From NCBI GenBank assembly GCA_031273775.1, contig JAISRF010000184.1:1-7310 (forward strand): DNA of 7,310 nt, read 5' to 3'. Positions 1 through 5,595 of this stretch are shown here, piece after piece (the first letter of the stretch is position 1; every line of letters begins with the position of its first letter). The DNA is from Oscillospiraceae bacterium. GTDB taxonomy: Bacteria; Bacillota; Clostridia; Oscillospirales; Acutalibacteraceae. The translations under genes and the position numbers were made by a program. The notes under the pieces are model-generated. The model was given only the letters and a program-made list of their open reading frames with translations, did no database searches and had not been told where the DNA came from.

Positions 1-421
1 GTGCAAATTTCATCAAGCTGTGGAAGCCTCGCATCGCATTCCAATCGTAAGAAAAACAATGGCTGTACGCATATCCCTGATGCTTTAACACAAGAAAATT
101 GTTTTCGATGCGCCATCTCTTGCGGGCGATGTCGTTGCAAAGGTGGAAAACGTTTTTTTCGGAAACTCCCATCGATGACAACCACGCATATTCACAAACC
201 ATGGCTTTGGGCTTCTCGTCGCTGTGTAGGTGCATTTCGGTCCATTCCTCACGGCATGTCACAACATTGAGATGAATTTTCTTATGGTTCTTACCGTAGA
301 TATATTCTATCTCGTTTGCCCAATGAAATTCCTGCTTCCTTTATTCTGCGGTTGTGTTTTGCAACGTGTTCTCAGGGGCTACTACGTTGACCGTTTCATG
401 CTTCAGCTCTGTTTTCGGCAT
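1..421 (-). pseudogene. Remnant of an IS4-type DDE transposase, truncated at the window edge
   Basis: Read on the minus strand, positions 340 to 1 give one open frame that resembles the C-terminal half of a DDE transposase. It begins FHWANEIEYIYGK, and later contains RWRIENNFLVLK and HCFSYDWNAMRGFHSLM. The segment R-x3-E-x6-K (Glu codon at 104-106) matches the IS4-family YREK signature except that the first Tyr is Ala. The same frame continues upstream through an in-frame TAA at 341-343 to an ATG at 419-421; the residues on both sides of the stop read plausibly as one protein, so a nonsense mutation is likely. Further upstream this frame has several stops and no recognisable N-terminal half. 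The 3' end runs off position 1. It is therefore a broken or degraded gene and probably cannot make an active enzyme. The exact IS family and terminal inverted repeats cannot be assigned from this fragment. The plus-strand open frames over the same bases are shadows. Confidence 0.75.
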
Positions 422-492
422 GGATTATTGGTTGCTTTCAGGCACAGCAGGCGGGCGGGACTAATTCCATCTTCAATGGTCAGTAAAAGTCA

Positions 493-516
493 AAAAGATT
501 CACAAAAGATTCACAA
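493..516. repeat. 11-bp tandem repeat upstream of the hrcA promoter
   Basis: The unit AAAGATTCACA occurs twice head to tail with no mismatch (494-504 and 505-515), with one further matching base at each side. It ends 9 bp before the -35 hexamer of the hrcA promoter. The period is close to one helical turn, so both copies would face the same side of the DNA. Between the transposase remnant and this repeat (422-492) I see nothing else. It could be an activator or repressor site, an UP-like AT-rich element, or a leftover of the mobile element's end. The sequence does not decide between these. Confidence 0.6.
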
Positions 517-524
517 TTACCTAC

Positions 525-553
525 TTGACAATGCTTCCCGGCAGTGGTAAATT
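525..553 (+). promoter_or_regulatory. Sigma-A type promoter of the hrcA operon
   Basis: A perfect -35 hexamer TTGACA (525-530) is followed after exactly 17 bp by TAAATT (548-553), which matches the -10 consensus at four of six positions. The predicted transcription start is near 560, inside the left arm of the CIRCE operator. This is the usual arrangement for HrcA-repressed heat-shock operons, where the vegetative polymerase is blocked by repressor bound at the start site. The predicted leader to the hrcA start is about 160 nucleotides. Confidence 0.8.
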
Positions 554-557
554 ATCG

Positions 558-584
558 TTGGCACTCGAGGCTGAGGAGTGCTAA
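558..584 (+). promoter_or_regulatory. CIRCE operator, binding site for HrcA
   Basis: The sequence is TTGGCACTC, nine bases, GAGTGCTAA. The known CIRCE consensus is TTAGCACTC-N9-GAGTGCTAA, so the right arm is perfect and the left arm has one change (A to G at the third base, 560). It lies directly downstream of the -10 hexamer and 139 bp before the gene for its own repressor, so the operon should be autoregulated by HrcA. In the transcript the same inverted repeat would form a hairpin near the 5' end, which in Bacillus has been linked to mRNA stability. Confidence 0.95.
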
Positions 585-603
585 CGCGAACTTTGCCCGC
601 AAT

Positions 604-622
604 CAAATTGCAAATTGCAAAT
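604..622. repeat. AT-rich heptad repeat in the hrcA leader
   Basis: The heptamer CAAATTG is repeated at 604-610 and 611-617 and followed by a partial third copy (CAAAT, 618-622). The copies contain the self-complementary hexamer TTGCAA at 608-613 and 615-620, which recurs at 686-691 further down the leader. This belongs with similar 7-bp arrays before hrcA, dnaK and the minus-strand coiled-coil gene in this window. Confidence 0.6.
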
Positions 623-637
623 AAAGTATTGTTGCGC

Positions 638-679
638 GACAAATTTATAATTTATTGTCCCGTGGACAATTCTATAATT
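638..679 (+). other. Leader hairpin flanked by a 15-bp direct repeat
   Basis: A 15-bp sequence is present twice 27 bp apart (638-652 and 665-679, 13 of 15 identical); each copy begins GACAA and ends TATAATT. Between and overlapping them is a perfect 7-bp inverted repeat, ATTGTCC (654-660) and GGACAAT (664-670), with a 3-nucleotide loop. TTGTC at 655-659 could also pair with the upstream GACAA at 638-642, so two mutually exclusive stems are possible. Both copies contain a perfect TATAAT but neither has an acceptable -35 hexamer at 16-18 bp, so I do not call them promoters. The function is unknown. Confidence 0.5.
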
Positions 680-705
680 GGCAGCTTGCAACTTGTAACT
701 TAAAA
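678..705. repeat. Heptad repeat just before the hrcA ribosome binding site
   Basis: Degenerate 7-bp units follow one another in phase: TTGGCAG at 678, CTTGCAA at 685, CTTGTAA at 692 and CTTAAAA at 699. The block ends next to the purine-rich ribosome binding site (AGAGGGGG, 707-714). Confidence 0.5.
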
Positions 706-722
706 AAGAGGGGGTGTCCGTT

Positions 723-1724
723 TTGGAAATGACGCCGCGGAAAATGCTGCTTCTCCGGGCGGTCGTGCGGCATTATGTGCTTACCGGCGAACCCGTCGGC
801 TCTAAGGCGCTCACCGATGATTTTGATTTTTCCGTCAGCTCCGCGACCCTTAGAAGCGAGATGAACGAGCTGTCTTTAATGGGCTATCTTTCCCAGCCGC
901 ACACCTCGGCGGGGCGCGTTCCCACATACGCCGGCCTTCGCTATTACGTGGACAGGCTGCTTGTCCCAAAACCGATTGACCAAAGGGAGCGGGAGGAAAT
1001 CCGCAGTTTGTTCCCGGAAAACCTGTTCGGCGTAAACGATATTTTAAAAGCCGCTTTGACCGCCGTCGCCGAAATCACCCGGTGCGCCGCCGTGTCCGCC
1101 ACTCCCGCCAATTCCGCCGCGAAAATCCACCGGATGGAACTGTTTCCGGTGGGTAAGGAAACAGGGATGCTGGTGCTGATTACAGACAGCGGTGTGGTTA
1201 AAAACCGCGTCTGCCGCCTTGCCCGGGGGTTTTCAGCGGCGGATTTTGAACGGTTTAACAACCTGGCTCAGCGGCACATTTGCGGGCATGAGCTTTCCGA
1301 GATCACCCCGGCGTTTTTGCAAACGCTGGCCGCCGCTTTGGAAAACCCCTTTGATTTTCTGCCGGTTTTCGCCTTCGCCGGAGAATTGGCGCTCTCCGCC
1401 TCTGAAAGCGAAATTTACACGCTGGGCGAGCAAAATCTCTACCGCGAAAACGCTCTGCGGGAACGGATGCTTTCCGATTTGTTAAAATGTAGCCGCGAGG
1501 TTTTGAGTCTGCTTTCCCAGCGGCAGGAGAACGGAAAAGTGCTGCTCGGCGAGGAAACCGGTGTGGAGGAACTCTGCCCACTAGCCCTTGTGTTTTCGGG
1601 ATACAGCGCCGGAGAGCAGGCCGGTAAAATCGGGGTGGTCGGGCCGGCGCGCATGGACTACGACGCCATTATCCCGCGGCTGGAATATTTCGCGGAGCTA
1701 ATTACGAAAATGCTCAACAGATAA
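723..1724 (+). CDS. hrcA: Heat-inducible transcription repressor HrcA
   Basis: HrcA represses class I heat-shock genes by binding CIRCE; its activity depends on the GroE chaperonin in Bacillus. The 333-residue protein has an N-terminal winged helix-turn-helix (about residues 1-75) with the family motifs GEPVGSK (22-28), SSATLR (39-44) and PHTSAGRVPT (59-68), then the GAF-like dimerisation region and inserted domain, ending in a typical MDYDAIIPRLEYF segment. Length is normal for the family (about 340). Start choice: a GTG at 714 is in frame but overlaps the ribosome binding site itself (AGAGGGGG, 707-714), whereas the TTG at 723 lies 8 bp downstream of it; ATG at 729 is a further alternative. 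It is the first gene of the operon and sits behind its own CIRCE operator. Identity is certain; the start is likely but not proven. Confidence 0.95.
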   Translation: MEMTPRKMLLLRAVVRHYVLTGEPVGSKALTDDFDFSVSSATLRSEMNELSLMGYLSQPHTSAGRVPTYAGLRYYVDRLLVPKPIDQREREEIRSLFPENLFGVNDILKAALTAVAEITRCAAVSATPANSAAKIHRMELFPVGKETGMLVLITDSGVVKNRVCRLARGFSAADFERFNNLAQRHICGHELSEITPAFLQTLAAALENPFDFLPVFAFAGELALSASESEIYTLGEQNLYRENALRERMLSDLLKCSREVLSLLSQRQENGKVLLGEETGVEELCPLALVFSGYSAGEQAGKIGVVGPARMDYDAIIPRLEYFAELITKMLNR

Positions 1725-1727
1725 CAG

Positions 1728-1811
1728 ATGTAGGGGGCACGTTGCGTGTCCGCGGATGTTTGCGAAAACCGCCATGTAAGGACGATCGTCCCCGGTCGTC
1801 CGCAAACCACA
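1728..1811. repeat. REP-like double hairpin element between hrcA and grpE
   Basis: Two related modules, each opening ATGTA(G/A)GG, start at 1728 and 1774. The first forms a hairpin from GGGCACG (1735-1741) and CGTGTCC (1745-1751) with loop TTG and one G-U pair. The second contains GGACGA (1780-1785), which can pair with TCGTCC at 1786-1791 or 1796-1801. An outer pair, GTTTGCG (1758-1764) and CGCAAAC (1801-1807), can bring the whole second module together. It ends just before the grpE ribosome binding site. The pattern resembles the GTAGGGGC-type intergenic palindromic repeats I know from Clostridia genomes. No U-tract follows, so it is not a standard terminator. It may mark an mRNA processing site: in Bacillus subtilis the dnaK operon transcript is processed between hrcA and grpE. 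Confidence 0.6.
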
Positions 1812-1830
1812 TAGAAAGGATTGATTCGGA

Positions 1831-2373
1831 TTGAGCAAGGAGAAAAAGCGGGAAGTTGAATTGGAGGAACAGGCGGAAGAGGTCTTGAACGAAGAAAGCT
1901 CAGAACACGCCGAACCGGGAATTTTGGAGAAAGCCCCAGAAATCCCGCCGATTGAAGCGGAACTGACGGACACAAAAGATAAGCTTCTTCGTCTTGCGGC
2001 GGAGTTTGACAATTACAAAAAGCGCAGTGAGCGCGAACGGCTGAGTCTCTCCGCTTTCGTGCAGGCGCAAACGGTCAAAGCGTTACTGGTTCCGTATGAT
2101 AATTTGGAGCGGGCACTTGCCAGCGAAGCGACCGGTGAAGATTTCACAAAGGGCGTGGAGTTGTCCCTGCGGCAGTTAAAGGATGCTTTCGCGAAGTTGG
2201 GACTTTCCGGTTTCGGTGAGCGGGGCGATGGGTTTGACCCCGAGCTACACGAAGCGGTTATGCACACCGAAGATGAAGAGCTTGGCGAAAATACCGTGTC
2301 AAAGGTACTGCAAAAGGGTTATAAATTGGGCGAAACGGTATTAAGGCACGCCATGGTAGAGGTGGCGAACTAA
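1831..2373 (+). CDS. grpE: Nucleotide exchange factor GrpE
   Basis: GrpE is the cytoplasmic co-chaperone that releases ADP from DnaK and so resets it for another round of substrate binding. The 180-residue protein has an acidic, probably disordered N-terminus (1-45), a long helix forming the dimeric coiled coil (about 45-100, including LLRLAAEFDNYKKR), a helical bundle segment, and the C-terminal beta-wing that contacts DnaK, with FDPELHEAVMH (135-145) and the signature VLQKGYKLGETVLR (159-172). The start is a TTG at 1831, 10 bp after AAAGGA (1815-1820); no ATG or GTG fits as well. It lies 106 bp after hrcA, separated by a hairpin repeat, and 143 bp before dnaK. Length and motifs are complete. 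Confidence 0.96.
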   Translation: MSKEKKREVELEEQAEEVLNEESSEHAEPGILEKAPEIPPIEAELTDTKDKLLRLAAEFDNYKKRSERERLSLSAFVQAQTVKALLVPYDNLERALASEATGEDFTKGVELSLRQLKDAFAKLGLSGFGERGDGFDPELHEAVMHTEDEELGENTVSKVLQKGYKLGETVLRHAMVEVAN

Positions 2374-2377
2374 TGTA

Positions 2378-2397
2378 CAAGGAACAGTTATTCCTTG
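2378..2397 (+). other. Small hairpin after grpE
   Basis: CAAGGAA (2378-2384) and TTCCTTG (2391-2397) form a perfect 7-bp stem with a 6-nucleotide loop, starting 4 bp after the grpE stop codon. There is no T-tract behind it, so it is unlikely to terminate transcription. It may protect or separate the grpE and dnaK parts of the mRNA. The rest of the grpE-dnaK gap holds an 11-bp palindrome (2440-2450) and the heptad array at 2454-2495. Confidence 0.45.
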
Positions 2398-2453
2398 ACA
2401 ATGACGGTGCCCGCGGCGGTGGAGCGGCTTAATTAAATCGTGCTAAGCACACC

Positions 2454-2495
2454 TTCATTGTCAATTGTCAACTATTAATTATCAATTATCAATTT
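2454..2495. repeat. Six AT-rich heptads directly before the dnaK ribosome binding site
   Basis: Six 7-bp units run in perfect phase, starting at 2454, 2461, 2468, 2475, 2482 and 2489, with consensus TCAATTA; each copy differs from it at up to three positions. The array ends 5 bp before the ribosome binding site AAGGAG (2501-2506), which lies 10 bp before the dnaK ATG. Such a stretch would leave the 5' side of the dnaK ribosome binding site unstructured, but that role is inference. Confidence 0.65.
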
Positions 2496-2516
2496 AAAAA
2501 AAGGAGCGTTTTAACA

Positions 2517-4352
2517 ATGGCAAAAATTATCGGAATTGACTTAGGTACTACTAATTCCTGCGTGGCGGTGATTGAGGGCGGAGAGGCCGTCGTCATTCCA
2601 AATGCCGAAGGCGGGCGCACAACTCCCAGCGTGGTGGCGTTTTCAAAAACCGGCGAGCGGCTGGTGGGGCAGGTAGCCAAGCGTCAGGCGGTCACCAACA
2701 CCGAGCGCACCATCACCTCCATCAAGCGCGAAATGGGCACCGACCACAAGGTGAAAATTGATGACAAGCCTTATACCCCGCAGGAAATTTCGGCCATTAT
2801 CCTGCAAAAGCTCAAGACGGATGCAGAAGCCTATCTTGGCGATACCGTGACCGAAGCGGTCATAACCGTCCCGGCTTATTTCACCGATGCCCAGCGCCAG
2901 GCGACTAAGGACGCGGGCAAGATTGCCGGCCTGGAGGTCAAGCGCATTATCAACGAACCGACCGCAGCCGCCCTGGCCTACGGAATCGACAAGGAAACCG
3001 ACCAAAAGGTCATGGTTTATGATTTGGGAGGCGGCACCTTCGATGTTTCCATCATTGAGATGGGCGACGGTGTTCAGGAAGTGCTAGCCACGGCGGGCAA
3101 CAATCGGTTAGGCGGCGACGATTTTGACGACCGCATTATCAAATATATTGTGGATGCGTTTAAAAAAGAGCAGGGCATTGATTTGGGCGGCGATAAAATG
3201 GCCATGCAGCGTGTGAAGGAAGCGGCGGAAAAGGCGAAAATAGACCTGTCTGGTGTGACCTCTGCCGATATTAATCTGCCGTTTATCACCGCGGACGCCA
3301 ACGGCCCCAAGCATTTTGAAACCAGCCTGACCCGCGCGAAATTCAACGAATTGACTGCCGATTTGGTGGAAAAAACCATGGGTCCCGTCCGTCAGGCGAT
3401 TGCCGATTCCGGCCTGTCGGTCGGCCAGCTGGATAAAGTCTTGCTGGTGGGCGGTTCCACCCGTATCCCCGCTGTGTACGAGGCCATTAAAAACTTCACC
3501 GGCAAGGAGCCGTTCAAGGGCATTAACCCCGATGAATGCGTGGCGCTGGGCGCGGCGTTGCAAGCGGGTGTTCTGGGCGGCGATGTGAAGGGACTTCTGC
3601 TTCTGGATGTCACCCCGCTGTCGCTGGGCGTGGAAACCATGGGCGGCGTTTCCACCAAGGTAATTGAGCGCAACACCACCATTCCGGCCAAAAAAAGCCA
3701 GATTTTCTCCACCGCCGCCGACGGCCAGACCTCCGTGGAGGTACACGTCCTGCAGGGTGAGCGCGAATTTGCCCGGGACAACAAAACGCTGGGGCTGTTC
3801 AAGTTAGACGGCATCGCGCCCGCGCCCCGCGGAATCCCGCAGATTGAGGTTACCTTTGACATTGACGCCAACGGTATTGTGCACGTGTCGGCAAAGGATT
3901 TGGGCACCGGCAAGGAAAACAAAATCACCATCACCAGCAATACCAATATGTCTAAGGACGATATTGATAAAGCAGTCAAAGAGGCCGAGCAGTATGCCGC
4001 TGAGGACAAAAAGCGCCGCGAAGACGTGGATACCCGCAATAATGCCGACCAGATGGTGTACCAGTACGAGAAAACCCTGAACGAAATGGGCGACAAGCTG
4101 GATGAAAGCGAAAAATCCGATATTCAGTCGGGCATTGACGCGGTAAAAGAGGCCTTAAAAGGCGAGGACGCGGCAAAAATCAAGGCGGCGAGCGACGATT
4201 TGCAGCAGAGGTTTTACAAGGTGTCCGAAAAGCTGTACAAAGCCGCCGAGGCAGCGGGCGCGGCGCCGCCGCAGGACGGCGGGGAAACGCCCCACAATGC
4301 GGATAATGTTTATGATGCGGAAGTTGTTGACGACAATACAGATAACAAGTAA
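2517..4352 (+). CDS. dnaK: Molecular chaperone DnaK (Hsp70)
   Basis: DnaK is the ATP-driven Hsp70 of the cytoplasm; it binds exposed hydrophobic segments of unfolded proteins, with DnaJ stimulating hydrolysis and GrpE nucleotide exchange. The 611-residue protein is complete. The nucleotide-binding domain (about 1-359) has the phosphate-1 motif IGIDLGTTNSCV (5-16), the phosphate-2 motif DLGGGT (169-174) and the adenosine motif LVGGSTR (310-316). The hydrophobic linker is LLLLD (360-364), followed by the substrate-binding beta domain (about 365-480) and helical lid. The C-terminus is acidic and ends VVDDNTDNK. The length fits Gram-positive DnaK, which lacks the insertion present in the longer proteobacterial proteins. 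ATG start with AAGGAG 10 bp upstream. It is the only gene of the operon that starts with ATG, in keeping with its usual high expression. Regulation is through the CIRCE upstream of hrcA. Confidence 0.99.
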   Translation: MAKIIGIDLGTTNSCVAVIEGGEAVVIPNAEGGRTTPSVVAFSKTGERLVGQVAKRQAVTNTERTITSIKREMGTDHKVKIDDKPYTPQEISAIILQKLKTDAEAYLGDTVTEAVITVPAYFTDAQRQATKDAGKIAGLEVKRIINEPTAAALAYGIDKETDQKVMVYDLGGGTFDVSIIEMGDGVQEVLATAGNNRLGGDDFDDRIIKYIVDAFKKEQGIDLGGDKMAMQRVKEAAEKAKIDLSGVTSADINLPFITADANGPKHFETSLTRAKFNELTADLVEKTMGPVRQAIADSGLSVGQLDKVLLVGGSTRIPAVYEAIKNFTGKEPFKGINPDECVALGAALQAGVLGGDVKGLLLLDVTPLSLGVETMGGVSTKVIERNTTIPAKKSQIFSTAADGQTSVEVHVLQGEREFARDNKTLGLFKLDGIAPAPRGIPQIEVTFDIDANGIVHVSAKDLGTGKENKITITSNTNMSKDDIDKAVKEAEQYAAEDKKRREDVDTRNNADQMVYQYEKTLNEMGDKLDESEKSDIQSGIDAVKEALKGEDAAKIKAASDDLQQRFYKVSEKLYKAAEAAGAAPPQDGGETPHNADNVYDAEVVDDNTDNK

Positions 4353-4377
4353 CAAATTTTTGTTTGGGCGATAAGGT

Positions 4378-4411
4378 GTTCCCCCGTCTTGCGGAATCGG
4401 GGCGGGGGAGC
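4378..4411 (+). other. GC-rich hairpin between dnaK and dnaJ
   Basis: An 11-bp stem pairs 4378-4388 with 4401-4411 (core CCCCCG with CGGGGG, two G-U pairs) around a 12-nucleotide loop. It begins 25 bp after the dnaK stop and ends 16 bp before the dnaJ ribosome binding site. No run of T follows, so full termination is unlikely. A stable stem here could act as a 3' stabiliser for the dnaK message or as partial attenuation, giving more DnaK than DnaJ. That role is inference. Confidence 0.6.
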
Positions 4412-4443
4412 GGGCATACATAATCAAAAAGGAGCTGTCCCAT

Positions 4444-5589
4444 TTGCCGGATAAACGTGATTATTACGATATACTCGGGGTTGACCGGGGCGCGTCGGAC
4501 GACGAAATCAAGAAAGCCTACCGTCAGGCGGCCAAAAAATATCACCCGGATCTGAACCCCGGCGATAAGGCGGCGGAAACCAGCTTCAAGGAAGCTAACG
4601 AAGCGTACGAGGTGCTGTCTGACAAAGACAAGCGCGGTCGTTACGATCAGTTCGGCCACGCCGGCGTTGACCCCAATTACGGGGCGGGCGCGGGCGGGGC
4701 GGGCGGCGGCATTAACGTGGACTTCGGTGACCTTGGGGACATTTTTTCCTCTTTCTTCGGGGGCGGATTCGGCGGGAGCGGCAGGCAGGCAAACCCCAAC
4801 GCTCCCCGCCGTGGAAGCGACACCTCCGTAACCCTCAACCTCTCCTTCGAGGAAGCCGCGAAGGGCTGTGTAAAAACCGTAAACGCCACCCGGATTGAAG
4901 CTTGCGGCGACTGCGGCGGTTCCGGCGCGGCAAAGGGTTCAATCCCCAAAACCTGCGCGGCCTGCAACGGCACCGGCCAGGTGCGTGTAACCCAGCGAAC
5001 CCCTTTCGGCGCCATGCAAACACAAAAGGTCTGTGACGTCTGCCGGGGAAGCGGCAAATCCGTTGACAATCCCTGCAAGGCTTGCGCGGGCAAGGGTCGT
5101 GTGCGCCGTACTCACAGCCAGGACGTAAACATACCCGCCGGTATTGACGACGGCCAGATTCTGAACGTGCGCGGCTCAGGGGATACCGGGCAAAACGGCG
5201 GCCCGAACGGCGACTTGCACATTCACGTTTCGGTGCGCCCACACCCTATTTTCGAACGCGATGGCTACGATGTCCACTGTGAGATTCCCATCACCTTCGC
5301 CCAGGCGGCGCTGGGCGCGGAAATCGCGGTGCCCACGCTGGACGGACAGAAAAAAATAGCCGTGCACGAGGGTGCACAGCCGGGCGATGTGTTAAAGCTC
5401 AAGGGCAACGGAATCAAACGTCTGCATTCCGAAGAAAAAGGAAACCAGTACATTCACCTGATGTTGGAAGTTCCCCGCAACCTGAGTGACCGGCAAAAGA
5501 CGCTTCTGCGCGAATTTGACGCGGCCACCGATGAAAAGAATTACAAAAAACGCAAGGGCTTTTTTGATAAGCTGAAAGATATGTTTTGA
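4444..5589 (+). CDS. dnaJ: Chaperone protein DnaJ (type I Hsp40)
   Basis: DnaJ delivers unfolded substrates to DnaK and stimulates its ATPase. The 381-residue protein has all parts of a type I Hsp40 in order: J-domain (about 4-70) with the catalytic HPD at 34-36; Gly/Phe-rich linker (about 75-120, with FGGGFGGSG); zinc-binding region with four intact CxxCxGxG repeats whose cysteine pairs are 154/157, 171/174, 197/200 and 211/214; and the C-terminal substrate-binding domains, ending KGFFDKLKDMF. The start is TTG at 4444, 9 bp after AAAGGAG (4428-4434). It is the last gene of the operon. Its stop lies only 6 bp from the stop of the convergent coiled-coil gene, and no clear terminator is visible. 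Confidence 0.98.
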   Translation: MPDKRDYYDILGVDRGASDDEIKKAYRQAAKKYHPDLNPGDKAAETSFKEANEAYEVLSDKDKRGRYDQFGHAGVDPNYGAGAGGAGGGINVDFGDLGDIFSSFFGGGFGGSGRQANPNAPRRGSDTSVTLNLSFEEAAKGCVKTVNATRIEACGDCGGSGAAKGSIPKTCAACNGTGQVRVTQRTPFGAMQTQKVCDVCRGSGKSVDNPCKACAGKGRVRRTHSQDVNIPAGIDDGQILNVRGSGDTGQNGGPNGDLHIHVSVRPHPIFERDGYDVHCEIPITFAQAALGAEIAVPTLDGQKKIAVHEGAQPGDVLKLKGNGIKRLHSEEKGNQYIHLMLEVPRNLSDRQKTLLREFDAATDEKNYKKRKGFFDKLKDMF

Positions 5590-5595
5590 CCCTGA

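Noticed and set aside
1..550. Two overlapping plus-strand open frames of 89 and 106 codons
   Set aside because: The minus-strand translation of 1-340 matches a transposase, and the plus-strand translations are low-quality and Cys/His/Arg-rich without a family.
646..678. TATAAT at 646-651 and 673-678 as extra hrcA promoters
   Set aside because: Neither has a recognisable -35 hexamer at a suitable distance nor a TG extension.
714..722. GTG at 714 as the hrcA start
   Set aside because: It overlaps the purine-rich ribosome binding site itself, leaving no spacing. TTG 723 is 8 bp downstream of that site.
2395..2423. TTGACA at 2395-2400 as a separate dnaK promoter
   Set aside because: No acceptable -10 hexamer lies 15-19 bp downstream; the intervening sequence is GC-rich. 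The TTGACA is also part of the post-grpE hairpin.
2420..2446. Second CIRCE before dnaK
   Set aside because: TCGTGCTAA (2438-2446) resembles the right arm, but the bases where the left arm should be (2420-2428) do not match.
3108..4096. Long minus-strand open frames (212 and 234 codons) opposite dnaK
   Set aside because: They lie entirely inside a complete dnaK. Long antisense frames opposite Hsp70 genes are a known by-product of their codon use. The translations show no recognisable family and no ribosome binding site supports them.
4677..5242. Minus-strand open frames of 135-138 codons opposite dnaJ
   Set aside because: They are Arg/Pro-rich complements of the Gly-rich and zinc-finger regions of dnaJ.
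5545..5565. A6...T6 stem near the end of dnaJ as a bidirectional terminator
   Set aside because: The stem would be only A-T pairs with mismatched inner G and C, lacks a GC core, and lies inside the coding sequence.
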